Part shown: piece after piece, positions 1 to 7,464 of the stretch
How positions within the stretch are numbered: position 1 is the stretch's first letter
Layout of the letters: each line of letters opens with the position of its first letter
Assembly (NCBI GenBank): GCA_020434375.1
Contig: JAGRAY010000028.1
Coordinates: forward strand, 1-14,701
DNA from: Bdellovibrionales bacterium
GTDB taxonomy: Bacteria; Bdellovibrionota_G; JALEGL01; JAGRAY01
Length of the DNA: 14,701 nt
Direction: 5' to 3'
Notes under the pieces: model-generated
The model's input: only the letters and a program-made list of their open reading frames with translations
Told to the model about the DNA's origin: nothing
The model's database searches: none
Made by a program: the position numbers and the translations under genes

Positions 1-61
1 ACCTTGATTGGAGGATGAACGCACATGTTTTCTCCGATCGCAAACACACGAATCTTGATCC

Positions 62-91
62 AAGCGTCACCGTTGCAAAACGGTGACGCTT
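62..91. repeat. Perfect 13-bp hairpin upstream of oriT1
   Basis: AAGCGTCACCGTT (62-74) and its exact reverse complement (79-91) flank a GCAA loop. Only a short, interrupted T run follows, so a factor-independent terminator is possible but not typical. It lies about 30 bp before the oriT1 hairpin. A smaller hairpin (GAGGA/TCCTC near 9306-9319) holds the matching place beside oriT2, which favours a role in the transfer origin or relaxosome. Confidence 0.6.
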
Positions 92-120
92 TGGACTTCG
101 ATTCTTTGAACCTTGGGGGA

Positions 121-180
121 CTGGGGGCGCACGCCCTCAGGTGTCGTACGGGGATTGATATCAAACCCCATGCTTGCAAG
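121..180 (+). other. oriT: Candidate origin of transfer, copy 1 (oriT1)
   Basis: Two parts are visible. A hairpin at 121-140 pairs CTGGGGGCG with CGCCCTCAG (one G-T pair) around CA. It is followed by a box at 150-179: GGGG, a TTGATATCAA palindrome, CCCC, then ATGCTTGCAA. It sits 48 bp upstream of mobC and the relaxase gene, the usual place for the oriT of a mobilizable element. A second copy occurs inverted at 9213-9269 with the box nearly identical and the hairpin changed on both arms. Calling it oriT is inference from position, structure and the duplicate. The nic site cannot be placed. Confidence 0.6.
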
Positions 181-227
181 GCACCCAAAAACCCACTTAA
201 AACCAAACCTATAACACAGGAAAAATC

Positions 228-569
228 ATGAACACAAAACCAACTACACAAACCAAAACAAACACATTCGTACGATTCAAAACACCAGAATACCAACTCA
301 TCACAGAAGATTCACAAAAAACGAACCTCAGCATCCCCACCCTCCTCAAGAAAAGCTACTTCTCCAAACGTCACCAATTCAAGCTCATCAATACCGAGGA
401 AATCAAACCCATTATTTTTCACCTCAGCAAGATCGGGAACAACATGAACCAGATCGCCAAACACCTCAACGCAGGCATACGAAACGGGTTCAACACCGAA
501 TATGACAACATGGCGGAAGAATTCAGAAAGGTCCAACAGGTCCTCGTGACTGTTTATGGCTTACGTTAA
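228..569 (+). CDS. mobC: MobC-family relaxosome accessory protein
   Basis: A 113-residue protein whose central stretch KIGNNMNQIAKHLN is the signature of MobC-type mobilization proteins. In studied plasmids these bind oriT and help the relaxase open and nick DNA. The first 40 or so residues are rich in Thr, Lys and Asn, then come predicted helices. The start is preceded by AGG about 8 bases upstream. The gene ends inside the relaxase gene, overlapping it by 14 bp, so the two are probably translated together. The 5' third is strikingly poor in G on the coding strand, a bias shared with the DNA beside oriT2. Family membership rests on the motif and on its place between oriT1 and the relaxase. 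Confidence 0.85.
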   Translation: MNTKPTTQTKTNTFVRFKTPEYQLITEDSQKTNLSIPTLLKKSYFSKRHQFKLINTEEIKPIIFHLSKIGNNMNQIAKHLNAGIRNGFNTEYDNMAEEFRKVQQVLVTVYGLR

Positions 570-2334
570 GATTTTCTTCATCAAGCACCTGAAAAACGCC
601 CTGTCGTATATCGATCAGGAGCGCGGACCCGATAGTTTGGTCGATGCAGAAGGATGCTCCACGGAAGACCCGAAATTGGACTTTCGCCTCAAAGCCGAGA
701 TGGCCAACAACAAAGGGGCCGTGGAAGGTGTGCACATTATTCAGAGCTGGAATGAACAGGAAAGCAGCCAGCATAGCGCACAGTTTTTCCAGGACATCGG
801 CAAGGAAATGGTCTCTCAGTATTTTAAGGGGCACGATTTCGTCATCGCCACGCATACGGAGACCGGTAAGACACATAACCACATTCTCGTCAGCCCCTGG
901 CACAATGACACGCAGAAAAAGATCACGAACAAGAAGATTCATCTCTACAAACTTCGAGAACTCAATGACAAGCTTTGCCTTGAGCGCGGACTCTCCGTTA
1001 TTAACCAAAAACAGCGAACACGTGAATTTTATATGCCAGAAAAGGTCCGGCAGATGACCCGCTTTAATGGACGATCCTGGCTACTGGATCTGGTGCAAAA
1101 GATCGACTTTGCCAAGGGACTATCTACCAGCCGGGAAGATCTTGATTCGGTATTGGATGTTTTTGGCATCAAGACCCGAATCACCGACAAACATATTACC
1201 TATTACTACCCCGGCAGAGAGCAAGGCAAGCGCGGCAACAAGCTAGGCAGTAAGTATAACCTTGAAGGGCTGGAGAAGGCGTTTGAATCCAACCGGCAGC
1301 GCATCCAGAATCATCCGGAGTTGCAAACCTTACTTCATTCGTTTCATGCCAACCCCGAAGGTGTTGCATCCTTGGTCTCCAAAGCTAACTTTCCCTCCGA
1401 ACAGTTTAAGCAGAGTATCCTTCAACAAGGCAAGAAAGGTTCCGGATCAACACTTCACCCTTCCGAAAAGGAACTCCAACATCTGATTCCGGCGGATGAA
1501 CTCCGAAGAGCCAAACACAAAAGCATTGTGGAATATGCACAAGCGAACAAAATTGCCATCACCCAGAACAAAAATGGCACTTGGACGCTTCCGAAAAGAC
1601 CGTTCGTGGAGATTCAGGGCAATACATGGGTAAATAAACGCAATCGCACACAAGGCAACTTGATCGACTTTGTAGCGGCCTATAAGAACACTTCTTTCTT
1701 GCAGGCCGTCGCCGAGATCAATCAAAACCCGCGTCTTCTAAAACTAGAAAAGCATCTATCGATTCCAGAACGCTCGTACAACTCGTTCATTATTCCCAAA
1801 GACAAGCAAATGGGAGGTAAGCCAGCCGAGATACTACTTCAATCTTTGTTTAGTCAGAAAAAAACCCCTTACGCTCATGCTGAGTCTTGGATGCACAAAA
1901 GCCAGATCCAAGTTCATGAAAATGGAAGCATTTTTATGTTTCCCCAAGACTCACACGAAGGCGCTTTGGTCTTTGAACGAGATACTTCCGGTACATGGAA
2001 TAAGAATAAAAAAGGTAAGACTGACCAGCCATTCTTCAGTCAGACACACCCTGGACGAAAGGTATCCGTCTATACCGATCCGTTCGGCTTTATCCAAAAA
2101 GGCATGAACCACTTGAACCATCGCAACCATACGGTCTTGGTTATGTTGGATTGGAACGAAAAGACGTTGGATCGCTTCTTGAGTCTTCATCCCCAGATCA
2201 AGGGCGTCCATTTCAAGGACAAGAGCGCCGAGCACGACATGGATCACCTACAAACCAAATACAAAGGCTTGGGAATCTCCATTGAATCGCCAGGTCACAC
2301 GCGCCCTTATCCAGGACGCGAACACACTTTATAG
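556..2334 (+). CDS. mobA: MOBP-type relaxase with primase/TOPRIM-like C-terminal region
   Basis: A 592-residue conjugative relaxase, the enzyme that nicks oriT and becomes covalently bound to the transferred strand. Visible motifs: candidate catalytic Tyr18 in LKNALSYI, and the metal-binding triad region H100-x-E102-x4-H107-x-H109 (THTETGKTHNH), with Glu where Asp is more usual. The segment HLYKLRELNDKLCLERGLSVI closes the relaxase domain at about residue 155. Residues 340-395 (TWVNKRNRTQGNLIDFVAAY and following) resemble the zinc-finger/DUF3991 region of primase-like tails. Residues 500-575 resemble a degenerate TOPRIM fold. Such tails occur on several mobilization relaxases and may help replacement-strand synthesis; that role is inferred. 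It starts inside mobC with no strong ribosome site of its own, consistent with coupling. Confidence 0.88.
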   Translation: MAYVKIFFIKHLKNALSYIDQERGPDSLVDAEGCSTEDPKLDFRLKAEMANNKGAVEGVHIIQSWNEQESSQHSAQFFQDIGKEMVSQYFKGHDFVIATHTETGKTHNHILVSPWHNDTQKKITNKKIHLYKLRELNDKLCLERGLSVINQKQRTREFYMPEKVRQMTRFNGRSWLLDLVQKIDFAKGLSTSREDLDSVLDVFGIKTRITDKHITYYYPGREQGKRGNKLGSKYNLEGLEKAFESNRQRIQNHPELQTLLHSFHANPEGVASLVSKANFPSEQFKQSILQQGKKGSGSTLHPSEKELQHLIPADELRRAKHKSIVEYAQANKIAITQNKNGTWTLPKRPFVEIQGNTWVNKRNRTQGNLIDFVAAYKNTSFLQAVAEINQNPRLLKLEKHLSIPERSYNSFIIPKDKQMGGKPAEILLQSLFSQKKTPYAHAESWMHKSQIQVHENGSIFMFPQDSHEGALVFERDTSGTWNKNKKGKTDQPFFSQTHPGRKVSVYTDPFGFIQKGMNHLNHRNHTVLVMLDWNEKTLDRFLSLHPQIKGVHFKDKSAEHDMDHLQTKYKGLGISIESPGHTRPYPGREHTL

Positions 2335-2367
2335 AACAAACGAACACAACTTATTGAAAGGATTTAC

Positions 2368-2760
2368 ATGGAAAACGAAATTCAAAAACCTAAAAAAAGG
2401 ACCCTACCCTCTACAGATTCACTTCGAATCAAGAGGTCTACTAAAAAAAATATCGTGGAGCTGGTAAAGCGCCTCAACAAGGAAAAAGATGTAGGCCGTT
2501 CAATTCAGCCCTATCAGGTTTTAGATTTGGCTCTAACACTTCTTAAACCTGAACATTTAGAGCAGTTGAAAGAAGTAAGCTTAACCAACGCGGATCGCCT
2601 TGAACAAAACTATCGCGTCTATATTCGCCAGCACGGAGCTTTATCCAAAGACGAATATTTGGGAATCATTTTGAAGCAAAACCAAATGGACCTACTCTCG
2701 TTCAATAGCAGTCAGCAATTGAACGAGAAAGACGATCAAGCCAAGGAAGGCGCTCGATGA
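2368..2760 (+). CDS. Putative ribbon-helix-helix DNA-binding protein of the mobilization operon
   Basis: A 130-residue charged protein that I do not recognise as a named family. Residues 18-60 (LRIKRSTKKNIVELVKRLNK, then QPYQVLDLALTLL) have the strand-helix-helix pattern of ribbon-helix-helix regulators, and the C-terminal half is predicted helical and polar. AAAGGA lies 5 bases before the ATG. It follows the relaxase gene by 33 bp, and its stop overlaps the next gene's start as ATGA, so it belongs to the mob operon. A role as relaxosome accessory or operon repressor is inference. Confidence 0.65.
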   Translation: MENEIQKPKKRTLPSTDSLRIKRSTKKNIVELVKRLNKEKDVGRSIQPYQVLDLALTLLKPEHLEQLKEVSLTNADRLEQNYRVYIRQHGALSKDEYLGIILKQNQMDLLSFNSSQQLNEKDDQAKEGAR

Positions 2761-2966
2761 GCGTGCCGTCCCTTCTTGAAAAGGGAATTACAGAATTATT
2801 AACCGTAGGAGACCTTGCTAATATTTTGAAATGCAGCAAAGGCACAATCCGAAACTGGGTTTCACAGGGATATATTCCGGTTGTTCGTCCAGCTCCCAGA
2901 ATGGTGCGTTTCAGCCCAGCACAAATTAACGCATGGTTGTTAGAGAAAAGAACAACATTCAATTGA
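2757..2966 (+). CDS. AlpA/excisionase-like helix-turn-helix protein (left copy)
   Basis: A 69-residue protein made of one winged-helix domain of the MerR/AlpA/excisionase type: LTVGDLANILKCSKGTIRNW (recognition helix region, residues 17-36), then VVRPAPRMVRFSPAQINAWL (wing and last helix). It is a paralogue of the 75-residue protein at 8756-8983, sharing the string VVRPAPRMVRF. Proteins of this type direct excision by tyrosine integrases or act as small regulators. In the right-hand copy the integrase gene follows immediately; here none follows, and a 252-bp gap leads to the qat operon. It starts at an ATGA overlap with the preceding gene. Confidence 0.8.
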   Translation: MSVPSLLEKGITELLTVGDLANILKCSKGTIRNWVSQGYIPVVRPAPRMVRFSPAQINAWLLEKRTTFN

Positions 2967-3092
2967 AACCAGCTCGACCTTAGAAACAAACGAACAACGC
3001 CGACGTTGAGTCATTCAGCAAAACCAAGTACGAGTGTTAATTCAGAGTTATTTTATAAGTGTAGAAGGAATACAGAAAAGCTGGATCTATCA

Positions 3093-3112
3093 TATAGAAA
3101 ATCGATTCTATA
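3093..3112. repeat. Inverted repeat upstream of the qat operon
   Basis: TATAGAA and TTCTATA (7 bp, perfect) flank AATCGA. An outer 7-bp pair, AGAAGGA (3063-3069) and TCCTTCT (3116-3122), encloses it unevenly. It lies about 70 bp upstream of the proposed qat -10 box in the 252-bp gap after the excisionase-like gene. It could be a regulator site or a weak terminator for the mob operon; no T tract follows. The function is not known. Confidence 0.4.
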
Positions 3113-3156
3113 GTGTCCTTCTTGAGTATCCACCTTAATGCAATATAGTAAAAAAA

Positions 3157-3185
3157 TGTTAAATAATACTTAACTTGCTTATAAT
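3157..3185 (+). promoter_or_regulatory. Candidate promoter of the qat operon
   Basis: A perfect TATAAT at 3180-3185 lies in AT-rich DNA 33 bp before the qatA start. The best -35 candidate at 17-bp spacing (TGTTAA, 3157-3162) is weak. A ribosome-binding site GGAGA follows at 3208-3212, 6 bp before ATG. The cargo therefore appears to be expressed from its own promoter rather than by read-through from the mob operon. Confidence 0.45.
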
Positions 3186-3218
3186 GCCCTGAGTATGAAC
3201 TCATGATGGAGAATCAAT

Positions 3219-5066
3219 ATGTGGACCGATAACGATACAGACAAAGACTTTTTGAATTTTACTGGCGTCGCACAGACGGTTGCTGAAATCATTGTTCAAG
3301 CTAAGAGCAAGCCTGTTTCCATTGGAGTTTCAGGTGCATGGGGAGTCGGAAAATCATCAATGATTAAGCTCATCAAAAAATCTCTAGAGTCTCATCCAGA
3401 AGATAGCGAAAAATTTGTATTTGTAGAGTTTAATGCTTGGCTTTACCAAGGATATGACGATGCTCGGGCCGCACTAATGGAAGTTATTGCAGAGCGCCTT
3501 AAAGAAGAATCACAAAAACGAAAGACTGGTGTTGATAAAGCAATCGATCTTCTCAGGCGAGTGAATTGGATTCGAGTTGCAAAATTGACCTTCGGCACCA
3601 CCGCGTCAATAGCACTTGGTCTACCACCGGTTGGTTTGGCTGGCGATGCTACAAAACTCGCTGTAGATGCAATAAGTGGAAACTTTAATGCCGATTCAGT
3701 GAAAAAATCCGAAGAGGTCGCAAAGGAAATCGGAAAAGAAGCCAACGGGATTCTGAATCCTAAAAATGAGTCTTCACCACCGAAAGAAATTCAAGCAATT
3801 CGTGATGGATTTGAAGAAATACTGCAAAAGCTAGATGTTACTCTTGTAGTTTTGATTGATGACTTAGATCGCTGCCTCCCTGAAACTACGATCTCAACCT
3901 TAGAAGCAATCCGTCTTTTCCTTTTCCTTGAGCATACCGCATTTGTCATTGCTGCTGACAACGAGATGATTAAGCACGCAGTGAGAAAACATTTTGATGG
4001 TGTAAGTGATGATCTTGTCACCAATTATTTTGATAAATTGATTCAAGTTCCAATTCGTGTCCCTCCTCTTGGAACTCAAGAGGTTCGTGCTTATATGATG
4101 CTCCTTTTTTTAGAAGATGACTCCGTCGATTCGGAAAAACGAGAGCGCATTCGTGGCAAAGTTTGCGAACAGCTTGGAAAAAGCTGGCAAGGAAAGCGCG
4201 TTGATCGAACCTTTATTCAATCGCTCAACGAGGGCTTGAGCATTGAACTGGCTACTAAATTTGAATTGGCAGAACGTCTTTCTCATATCATGGTCACGAA
4301 CTCAAAAATTATGGGGAATCCACGTCTCATTAAGCGATTTCTGAATGCTATATCAATTCGTAAATCCATCGCAAAAGCCAATGGTATCGACATAGATGAA
4401 AAGGCTTTAACTAAGCTACTTTTATTCGAACGTTGTGCTCCTCAGAAAGCATATTCGGAATTACTCTCTAAAGTTGCAGAGAACACTGAAGGGAAACCCA
4501 GATTTCTGGCTGCTTGGGAAAAGGTATCCACCACAGATGAATCAAATGATTTACCAGATCCTTGGAATGATGAATTCATAAAACAATGGCTCCGTATCCC
4601 GCCGGCTTTTTCAGATATGGATCTTCGTGGGATTTTGTACGTCAGTCGAGAGCATGCCTCGCTCGTTTCGCCTGAAGATAGACTCTCGCCAGAAGCTACA
4701 GAGTTACTTGAGGCTCTATTTAAGACACCCGATGTTGCCTCAACATTTTCTGATCGCCTAAAATCACTTGCTCGCACTGAACTGAACATCATGATGGATC
4801 GCCTTTTAGAAAAAGCCAAGCTGATTGAAGATTGGGGTAGCCCACCAATTTTGAGTGCGCTTCTTGTACTTACTCTGACCGATACAGCACTTGGGGCTCG
4901 ACTAAAGGGATTTTTAATGGAACGCCCACATAATCAAATTAAGCCAGCCATTGTTCCAAAAATTAGAGATTATTTGTGGGCAGAGGATCTGCTTGATGAA
5001 TGGAAAAATGGAAATGTTGGACAGACCGTGAAAAGAGCAATCGAGCAAAAGGGAGAAGCTAAATAG
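3219..5066 (+). CDS. qatA: QatA: KAP-family P-loop NTPase of the Qat anti-phage system
   Basis: A 615-residue KAP NTPase. Walker A is G39-A-W-G-V-G-K45-S46-S47. Walker B is LVVLIDDLDR (209-218), with acidic D214, D215 and D217 and the DDLDR ending typical of KAP/STAND ATPases. A hydrophobic Gly/Ala-rich insertion at about 120-150 matches the insert many KAP proteins carry between the Walker motifs, sometimes membrane-associated. The rest is helical and ends with a charged tail. It is the first of three tightly joined genes in the order ATPase, small protein, QueC-like protein, which is that of qatABCD, a defence system known to restrict phages. The length is normal and no lesion was seen. Its biochemical role in Qat is not settled; assignment rests on motifs plus neighbours. 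Confidence 0.88.
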   Translation: MWTDNDTDKDFLNFTGVAQTVAEIIVQAKSKPVSIGVSGAWGVGKSSMIKLIKKSLESHPEDSEKFVFVEFNAWLYQGYDDARAALMEVIAERLKEESQKRKTGVDKAIDLLRRVNWIRVAKLTFGTTASIALGLPPVGLAGDATKLAVDAISGNFNADSVKKSEEVAKEIGKEANGILNPKNESSPPKEIQAIRDGFEEILQKLDVTLVVLIDDLDRCLPETTISTLEAIRLFLFLEHTAFVIAADNEMIKHAVRKHFDGVSDDLVTNYFDKLIQVPIRVPPLGTQEVRAYMMLLFLEDDSVDSEKRERIRGKVCEQLGKSWQGKRVDRTFIQSLNEGLSIELATKFELAERLSHIMVTNSKIMGNPRLIKRFLNAISIRKSIAKANGIDIDEKALTKLLLFERCAPQKAYSELLSKVAENTEGKPRFLAAWEKVSTTDESNDLPDPWNDEFIKQWLRIPPAFSDMDLRGILYVSREHASLVSPEDRLSPEATELLEALFKTPDVASTFSDRLKSLARTELNIMMDRLLEKAKLIEDWGSPPILSALLVLTLTDTALGARLKGFLMERPHNQIKPAIVPKIRDYLWAEDLLDEWKNGNVGQTVKRAIEQKGEAK

Positions 5067-5944
5067 TGGGAACATCCAAATCAAGTTCCGGCTCGCCATC
5101 GAGTGTACCAATTGTTCCACCCTGGGTTTCCCAGAATCTTTCGAATCCAAATAATGCTTCTTCAGATGCTTCAGCTCCGAAGGCAGGACAATGGCCCTTC
5201 GAGCAACCACTTATTCCCGGCGCATACCCTCCACTAAATCCGAAATTGAATACGCCGTCGCCAATAGCCCCAGAGGGAAGATTTCGTGCAGCAAGAAGTC
5301 AACTCGGTCGGTTCGCTAGAAGTGGCGACAGTGAATACTTAAAACGTGGTGTTGGTGGCTATACAAAATCGGGTCTTGGCGGAAAGAAACAGGCAATCAG
5401 AAGATTTGCTGGGACAGCGCATACAGCGGGTGCTCTATATGGGGCTTTGAGCCTTCTTTCAAGCACTCCATCGGGACAACAGGGCCAATTGCTTGATCGC
5501 ATGGTTTTAGCTGGAAAATCTGCCGAAGATGTTATTAGCGCCATTGTTGATGCCACAAGACCGATGGATGGAACTCAAGATGCTGAATCAAATAGAGCTT
5601 CGTTAAACGATGCCTTGGTGGAATTGCTTGAAGCACAACCCGAAGCGGACCTTTTCAATTTGACTGATTTGCAAAAAGAACTTGTGATCGAGAGGTTTAT
5701 TGCCTGTGATATTTTTCGACGATTCATTCTCGATGTAGGAAATGCAATCCGTAGCAAGGCCTCTAGTGCAACAATAGCTGCATCTCGCTTGAAAGAGGTC
5801 AAAGATTATGTTCGAGAAGTTGTATCTGCCTCCTTTAGAAAACTCAAAGAGTCTGGAAAAACCCTTGGCCAAGCAAATGTTGTCACTATCGTTAGGAGTT
5901 TGTTGGAGGACTCTTTTGGTGTCTTCGAGGAGTATATAAAATGA
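5066..5944 (+). CDS. qatB: QatB: Qat anti-phage system component
   Basis: A 292-residue protein starting at GTG; the first base of this codon is the last base of the qatA stop (TAGTG). GGGAG at 5051-5055 supports this start. The N-terminal sequence MGTSKSSSGSPSSVPIVPPW is of the kind typical of QatB, and is Gly/Ser/Pro-rich and probably disordered. A basic, Gly-rich segment (GRFRAARSQLGRFARSG and on, about residues 72-125) follows, then a helical C-terminal half. No enzymatic motif is visible and the role of QatB is not established. The gene ends in an ATGA overlap with qatC. Assignment is from the N-terminal pattern, length and position. Confidence 0.82.
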   Translation: MGTSKSSSGSPSSVPIVPPWVSQNLSNPNNASSDASAPKAGQWPFEQPLIPGAYPPLNPKLNTPSPIAPEGRFRAARSQLGRFARSGDSEYLKRGVGGYTKSGLGGKKQAIRRFAGTAHTAGALYGALSLLSSTPSGQQGQLLDRMVLAGKSAEDVISAIVDATRPMDGTQDAESNRASLNDALVELLEAQPEADLFNLTDLQKELVIERFIACDIFRRFILDVGNAIRSKASSATIAASRLKEVKDYVREVVSASFRKLKESGKTLGQANVVTIVRSLLEDSFGVFEEYIK

Positions 5945-7218
5945 AGATAATATGTTCTCCATCTGAAAAATATCTAAATAAAAAATCGAATGCCGATCTC
6001 CGCGTATTTATATACGGCCATACAAAAAATAGAAACTTTGCAACATGCGGTGATTCCATTCGCAGATATTTTAAGAAAAAGAAAATAAACTTGAAGGAGG
6101 ATGCATGGGATTTTTTGTCCTTTGCCATCTCCGTCGTTGCTTGCGATCTTGGCGCAACCAGGAAACTGAGTCCAGATGGATGGACTCGTCACATTGAATT
6201 GGAAATAGCGGTTAACAATCCTGACAAGTGGAATAGGGAAAAAAATCTCATTGAGCAATTACTGCGATTTTTGAGCACAGATATTTGGCAAGTAAAGTTT
6301 ATTAAAGGTGGATTTAAGGATTCTATTGAAGAGTCCGGATCTAAAAGTGATGCTTCGTGTGTTTCCTTGATTTCAGGTGGTCTTGATAGCCTTATAGGTG
6401 CAATCGATCTAGTGAATATCAATGAGAAACCTCTTTTTATCAGTCAAATTGTACATGGAGATCGACAAAAGCAGTCGGACTTTGTGGCGGCTCTAAAGAA
6501 GCCTTTTGAGCACATCCAAATCAATCATAGCTTTAGAAGTCCACTACCCTTAGAACCGTCTCAGCGAGCACGCTCCATCATATTTCTATCTTATGGAATA
6601 GTTGCAGCAACTCTTCTTAAAAAATACGAAAACGGAAAAGAAATTACCCTTTACGTTTGCGAGAATGGCCTGATTTCCCTTAATCCAGCCCTCACAGAGG
6701 CAAGAATTGGTAGCTTGAGTACAAGAACAACCCATCCCTATTTTTTAGAGATGTTGCGCGAGCTTGTTAAAAATCTAGGTTTCAATATTAATATCGAAAA
6801 CCCCTATCAGTTCAAAACGAAAGGAGAAATGCTTTCTAGCTGTAAAGATCAGTTTCTGCTTCGAAAGTTAGCTCACAAATCAACGAGCTGCGGGCGTTTT
6901 ACGAGAAACGCTTTCACTCATTGTGGCCGGTGCATCCCTTGTTTGATTAGACGGGCATCATTTGTAAAATGGGGCAATAGAGATTCGACAACTTATAAGT
7001 ATAAGAATTTACGTCTCAATGACCCACAACACGCTGGTTTTGACGATGTTCGTTCTGCTGTCTTGGCAATTCAATCAATACAAAACCGTGGTTTTTCGGC
7101 TTGGTTTGGCAGTGCTTCCTCAGTATTACCTGAGAATGATAGACCACAACTTAGATCTGTCGTCGAAAGAGGAATGAAAGAACTGCAGTTACTTCTTAAT
7201 AAGTTCAAATTATGTTGA
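5941..7218 (+). CDS. qatC: QatC: QueC-like PP-loop ATPase-family protein of the Qat system
   Basis: A 425-residue relative of QueC, the 7-cyano-7-deazaguanine synthase. The PP-loop SGGLDS is at residues 145-150. Four cysteines suited to a zinc site are C317, C328, C331 and C334 (SCGR ... HCGRCIPC), as in QueC. A roughly 140-residue N-terminal extension precedes the PP-loop, as expected for the defence-linked form rather than housekeeping QueC, and no other queuosine genes are nearby. The start overlaps the qatB stop by 4 bp. The stop overlaps a further ATG at 7212, where qatD would start in a complete operon. A nucleotide-modifying or nucleotidylating activity is suggested by the fold but not shown here. 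Confidence 0.88.
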   Translation: MKIICSPSEKYLNKKSNADLRVFIYGHTKNRNFATCGDSIRRYFKKKKINLKEDAWDFLSFAISVVACDLGATRKLSPDGWTRHIELEIAVNNPDKWNREKNLIEQLLRFLSTDIWQVKFIKGGFKDSIEESGSKSDASCVSLISGGLDSLIGAIDLVNINEKPLFISQIVHGDRQKQSDFVAALKKPFEHIQINHSFRSPLPLEPSQRARSIIFLSYGIVAATLLKKYENGKEITLYVCENGLISLNPALTEARIGSLSTRTTHPYFLEMLRELVKNLGFNINIENPYQFKTKGEMLSSCKDQFLLRKLAHKSTSCGRFTRNAFTHCGRCIPCLIRRASFVKWGNRDSTTYKYKNLRLNDPQHAGFDDVRSAVLAIQSIQNRGFSAWFGSASSVLPENDRPQLRSVVERGMKELQLLLNKFKLC

Positions 7219-7298
7219 TGGATCATTACTGTCACTTAAGGCAATTTTTGAAAAATTCATTCACACACAGATACCATGCCAGGATAACATTTGGATAA
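7212..7298 (+). pseudogene. qatD: Possible 5' remnant of qatD (TatD-like DNase)
   Basis: A 28-codon frame starts at ATG inside the last codons of qatC, the position of qatD in four-gene Qat operons. Its second ATG (7218) gives MDHYCHL. TatD-family DNases begin with a D-x-H-x-H metal-binding motif usually written DxHCHL, so this string aligns without gaps, with Tyr in place of the first His. After about ten codons nothing resembles TatD, and the frame ends within a tandem repeat that belongs to the attachment arm. No other TatD-like gene is present in the window. Only a few residues support this, so it could be chance; the translational overlap with qatC is the stronger hint. Confidence 0.4.
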
Positions 7299-7300
7299 CA
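7282..7300 (+). repeat. Tandem GGATAACA repeat in the attachment arm of element L
   Basis: GGATAACA occurs twice, at 7282 and 7293 (11-bp period), 136 bp before the att core. The matching position before the second core, 137 bp upstream, holds a different tandem 10-mer. The DNA just downstream (about 7299-7338) is similar to 12316-12347. I interpret it as arm-type binding sites for the integrase of element L. Confidence 0.45.
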
Positions 7301-7417
7301 GGCCGGGTGACAATGAGTGATATGGGTGGTATTCAATGGTATTCCAGAGTGGGTTATCTTGTTGATATCATTGTTTTTGTCTTAGATTTCAAAACCTTAG
7401 ATCAGAGCAGTTATACC

Positions 7418-7433
7418 CCGATCAGCTCCACCA
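7418..7433 (+). repeat. att: Attachment-site core 1 (L/M junction)
   Basis: CCGATCAGCTCCACCA, repeated in the same orientation at 12436-12451 with one change. Both copies lie just past the stop codon of an integrase (31 bp and 16 bp away). The last ten bases, AGCTCCACCA, equal the conserved 3' end of tRNA-Ala and tmRNA genes, common integration targets. No T-arm precedes it, so this is a displaced core rather than an intact RNA gene. Crossover within it is inferred. Confidence 0.65.
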
Positions 7434-7464
7434 AACACTCTCCACTTCCTTAAAATCACAGCAT

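Larger units (their letters stand above)
1..7433 (+). mobile_element. Element L: right part of a mobilizable element carrying qatABC (left end outside window)
   Basis: Inferred element whose right end is the att core at 7418-7433. It contains an origin-of-transfer candidate, mobC, a MOBP-type relaxase, a ribbon-helix-helix-like gene, an AlpA/excisionase-like gene and a qatA-qatB-qatC cargo operon, all on the plus strand. Its own integrase is not visible. It either lies left of the window, as expected if L has the same layout as the two elements to its right, or has been lost. The right 136 bp (7282-7417) occupy the place of the attachment arm seen left of the second core at 12436. The boundary is inferred from this repeat structure and the left end cannot be placed. 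Confidence 0.55.

Noticed and set aside
35..50. CCGATCGC near the left edge as a third att core
   Set aside because: Only the first six bases match the core and the tRNA-like end is missing, so it is within chance.
25..231. 68-codon plus-strand open frame at the left edge
   Set aside because: It runs through the 13-bp hairpin and the oriT1 structures; its only resemblance to another frame (the DIKPHAC string also read near 9044-9250) is the duplicated oriT box, not a protein.
523..1008. Long minus-strand open frame opposite the relaxase gene
   Set aside because: A shadow of the relaxase coding frame; the plus strand carries clear relaxase motifs over the same bases.
5941..7218. Housekeeping queuosine gene queC
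   Set aside because: It has an additional N-terminal region of about 140 residues, lies in an operon with KAP NTPase and QatB genes, and has no queuosine pathway neighbours.
7411..7433. A complete tRNA or tmRNA gene ending at att core 1
   Set aside because: Only the terminal AGCTCCACCA matches; no T-arm (GTTCRANTC) or remaining cloverleaf precedes it, so it is an att core rather than an RNA gene.
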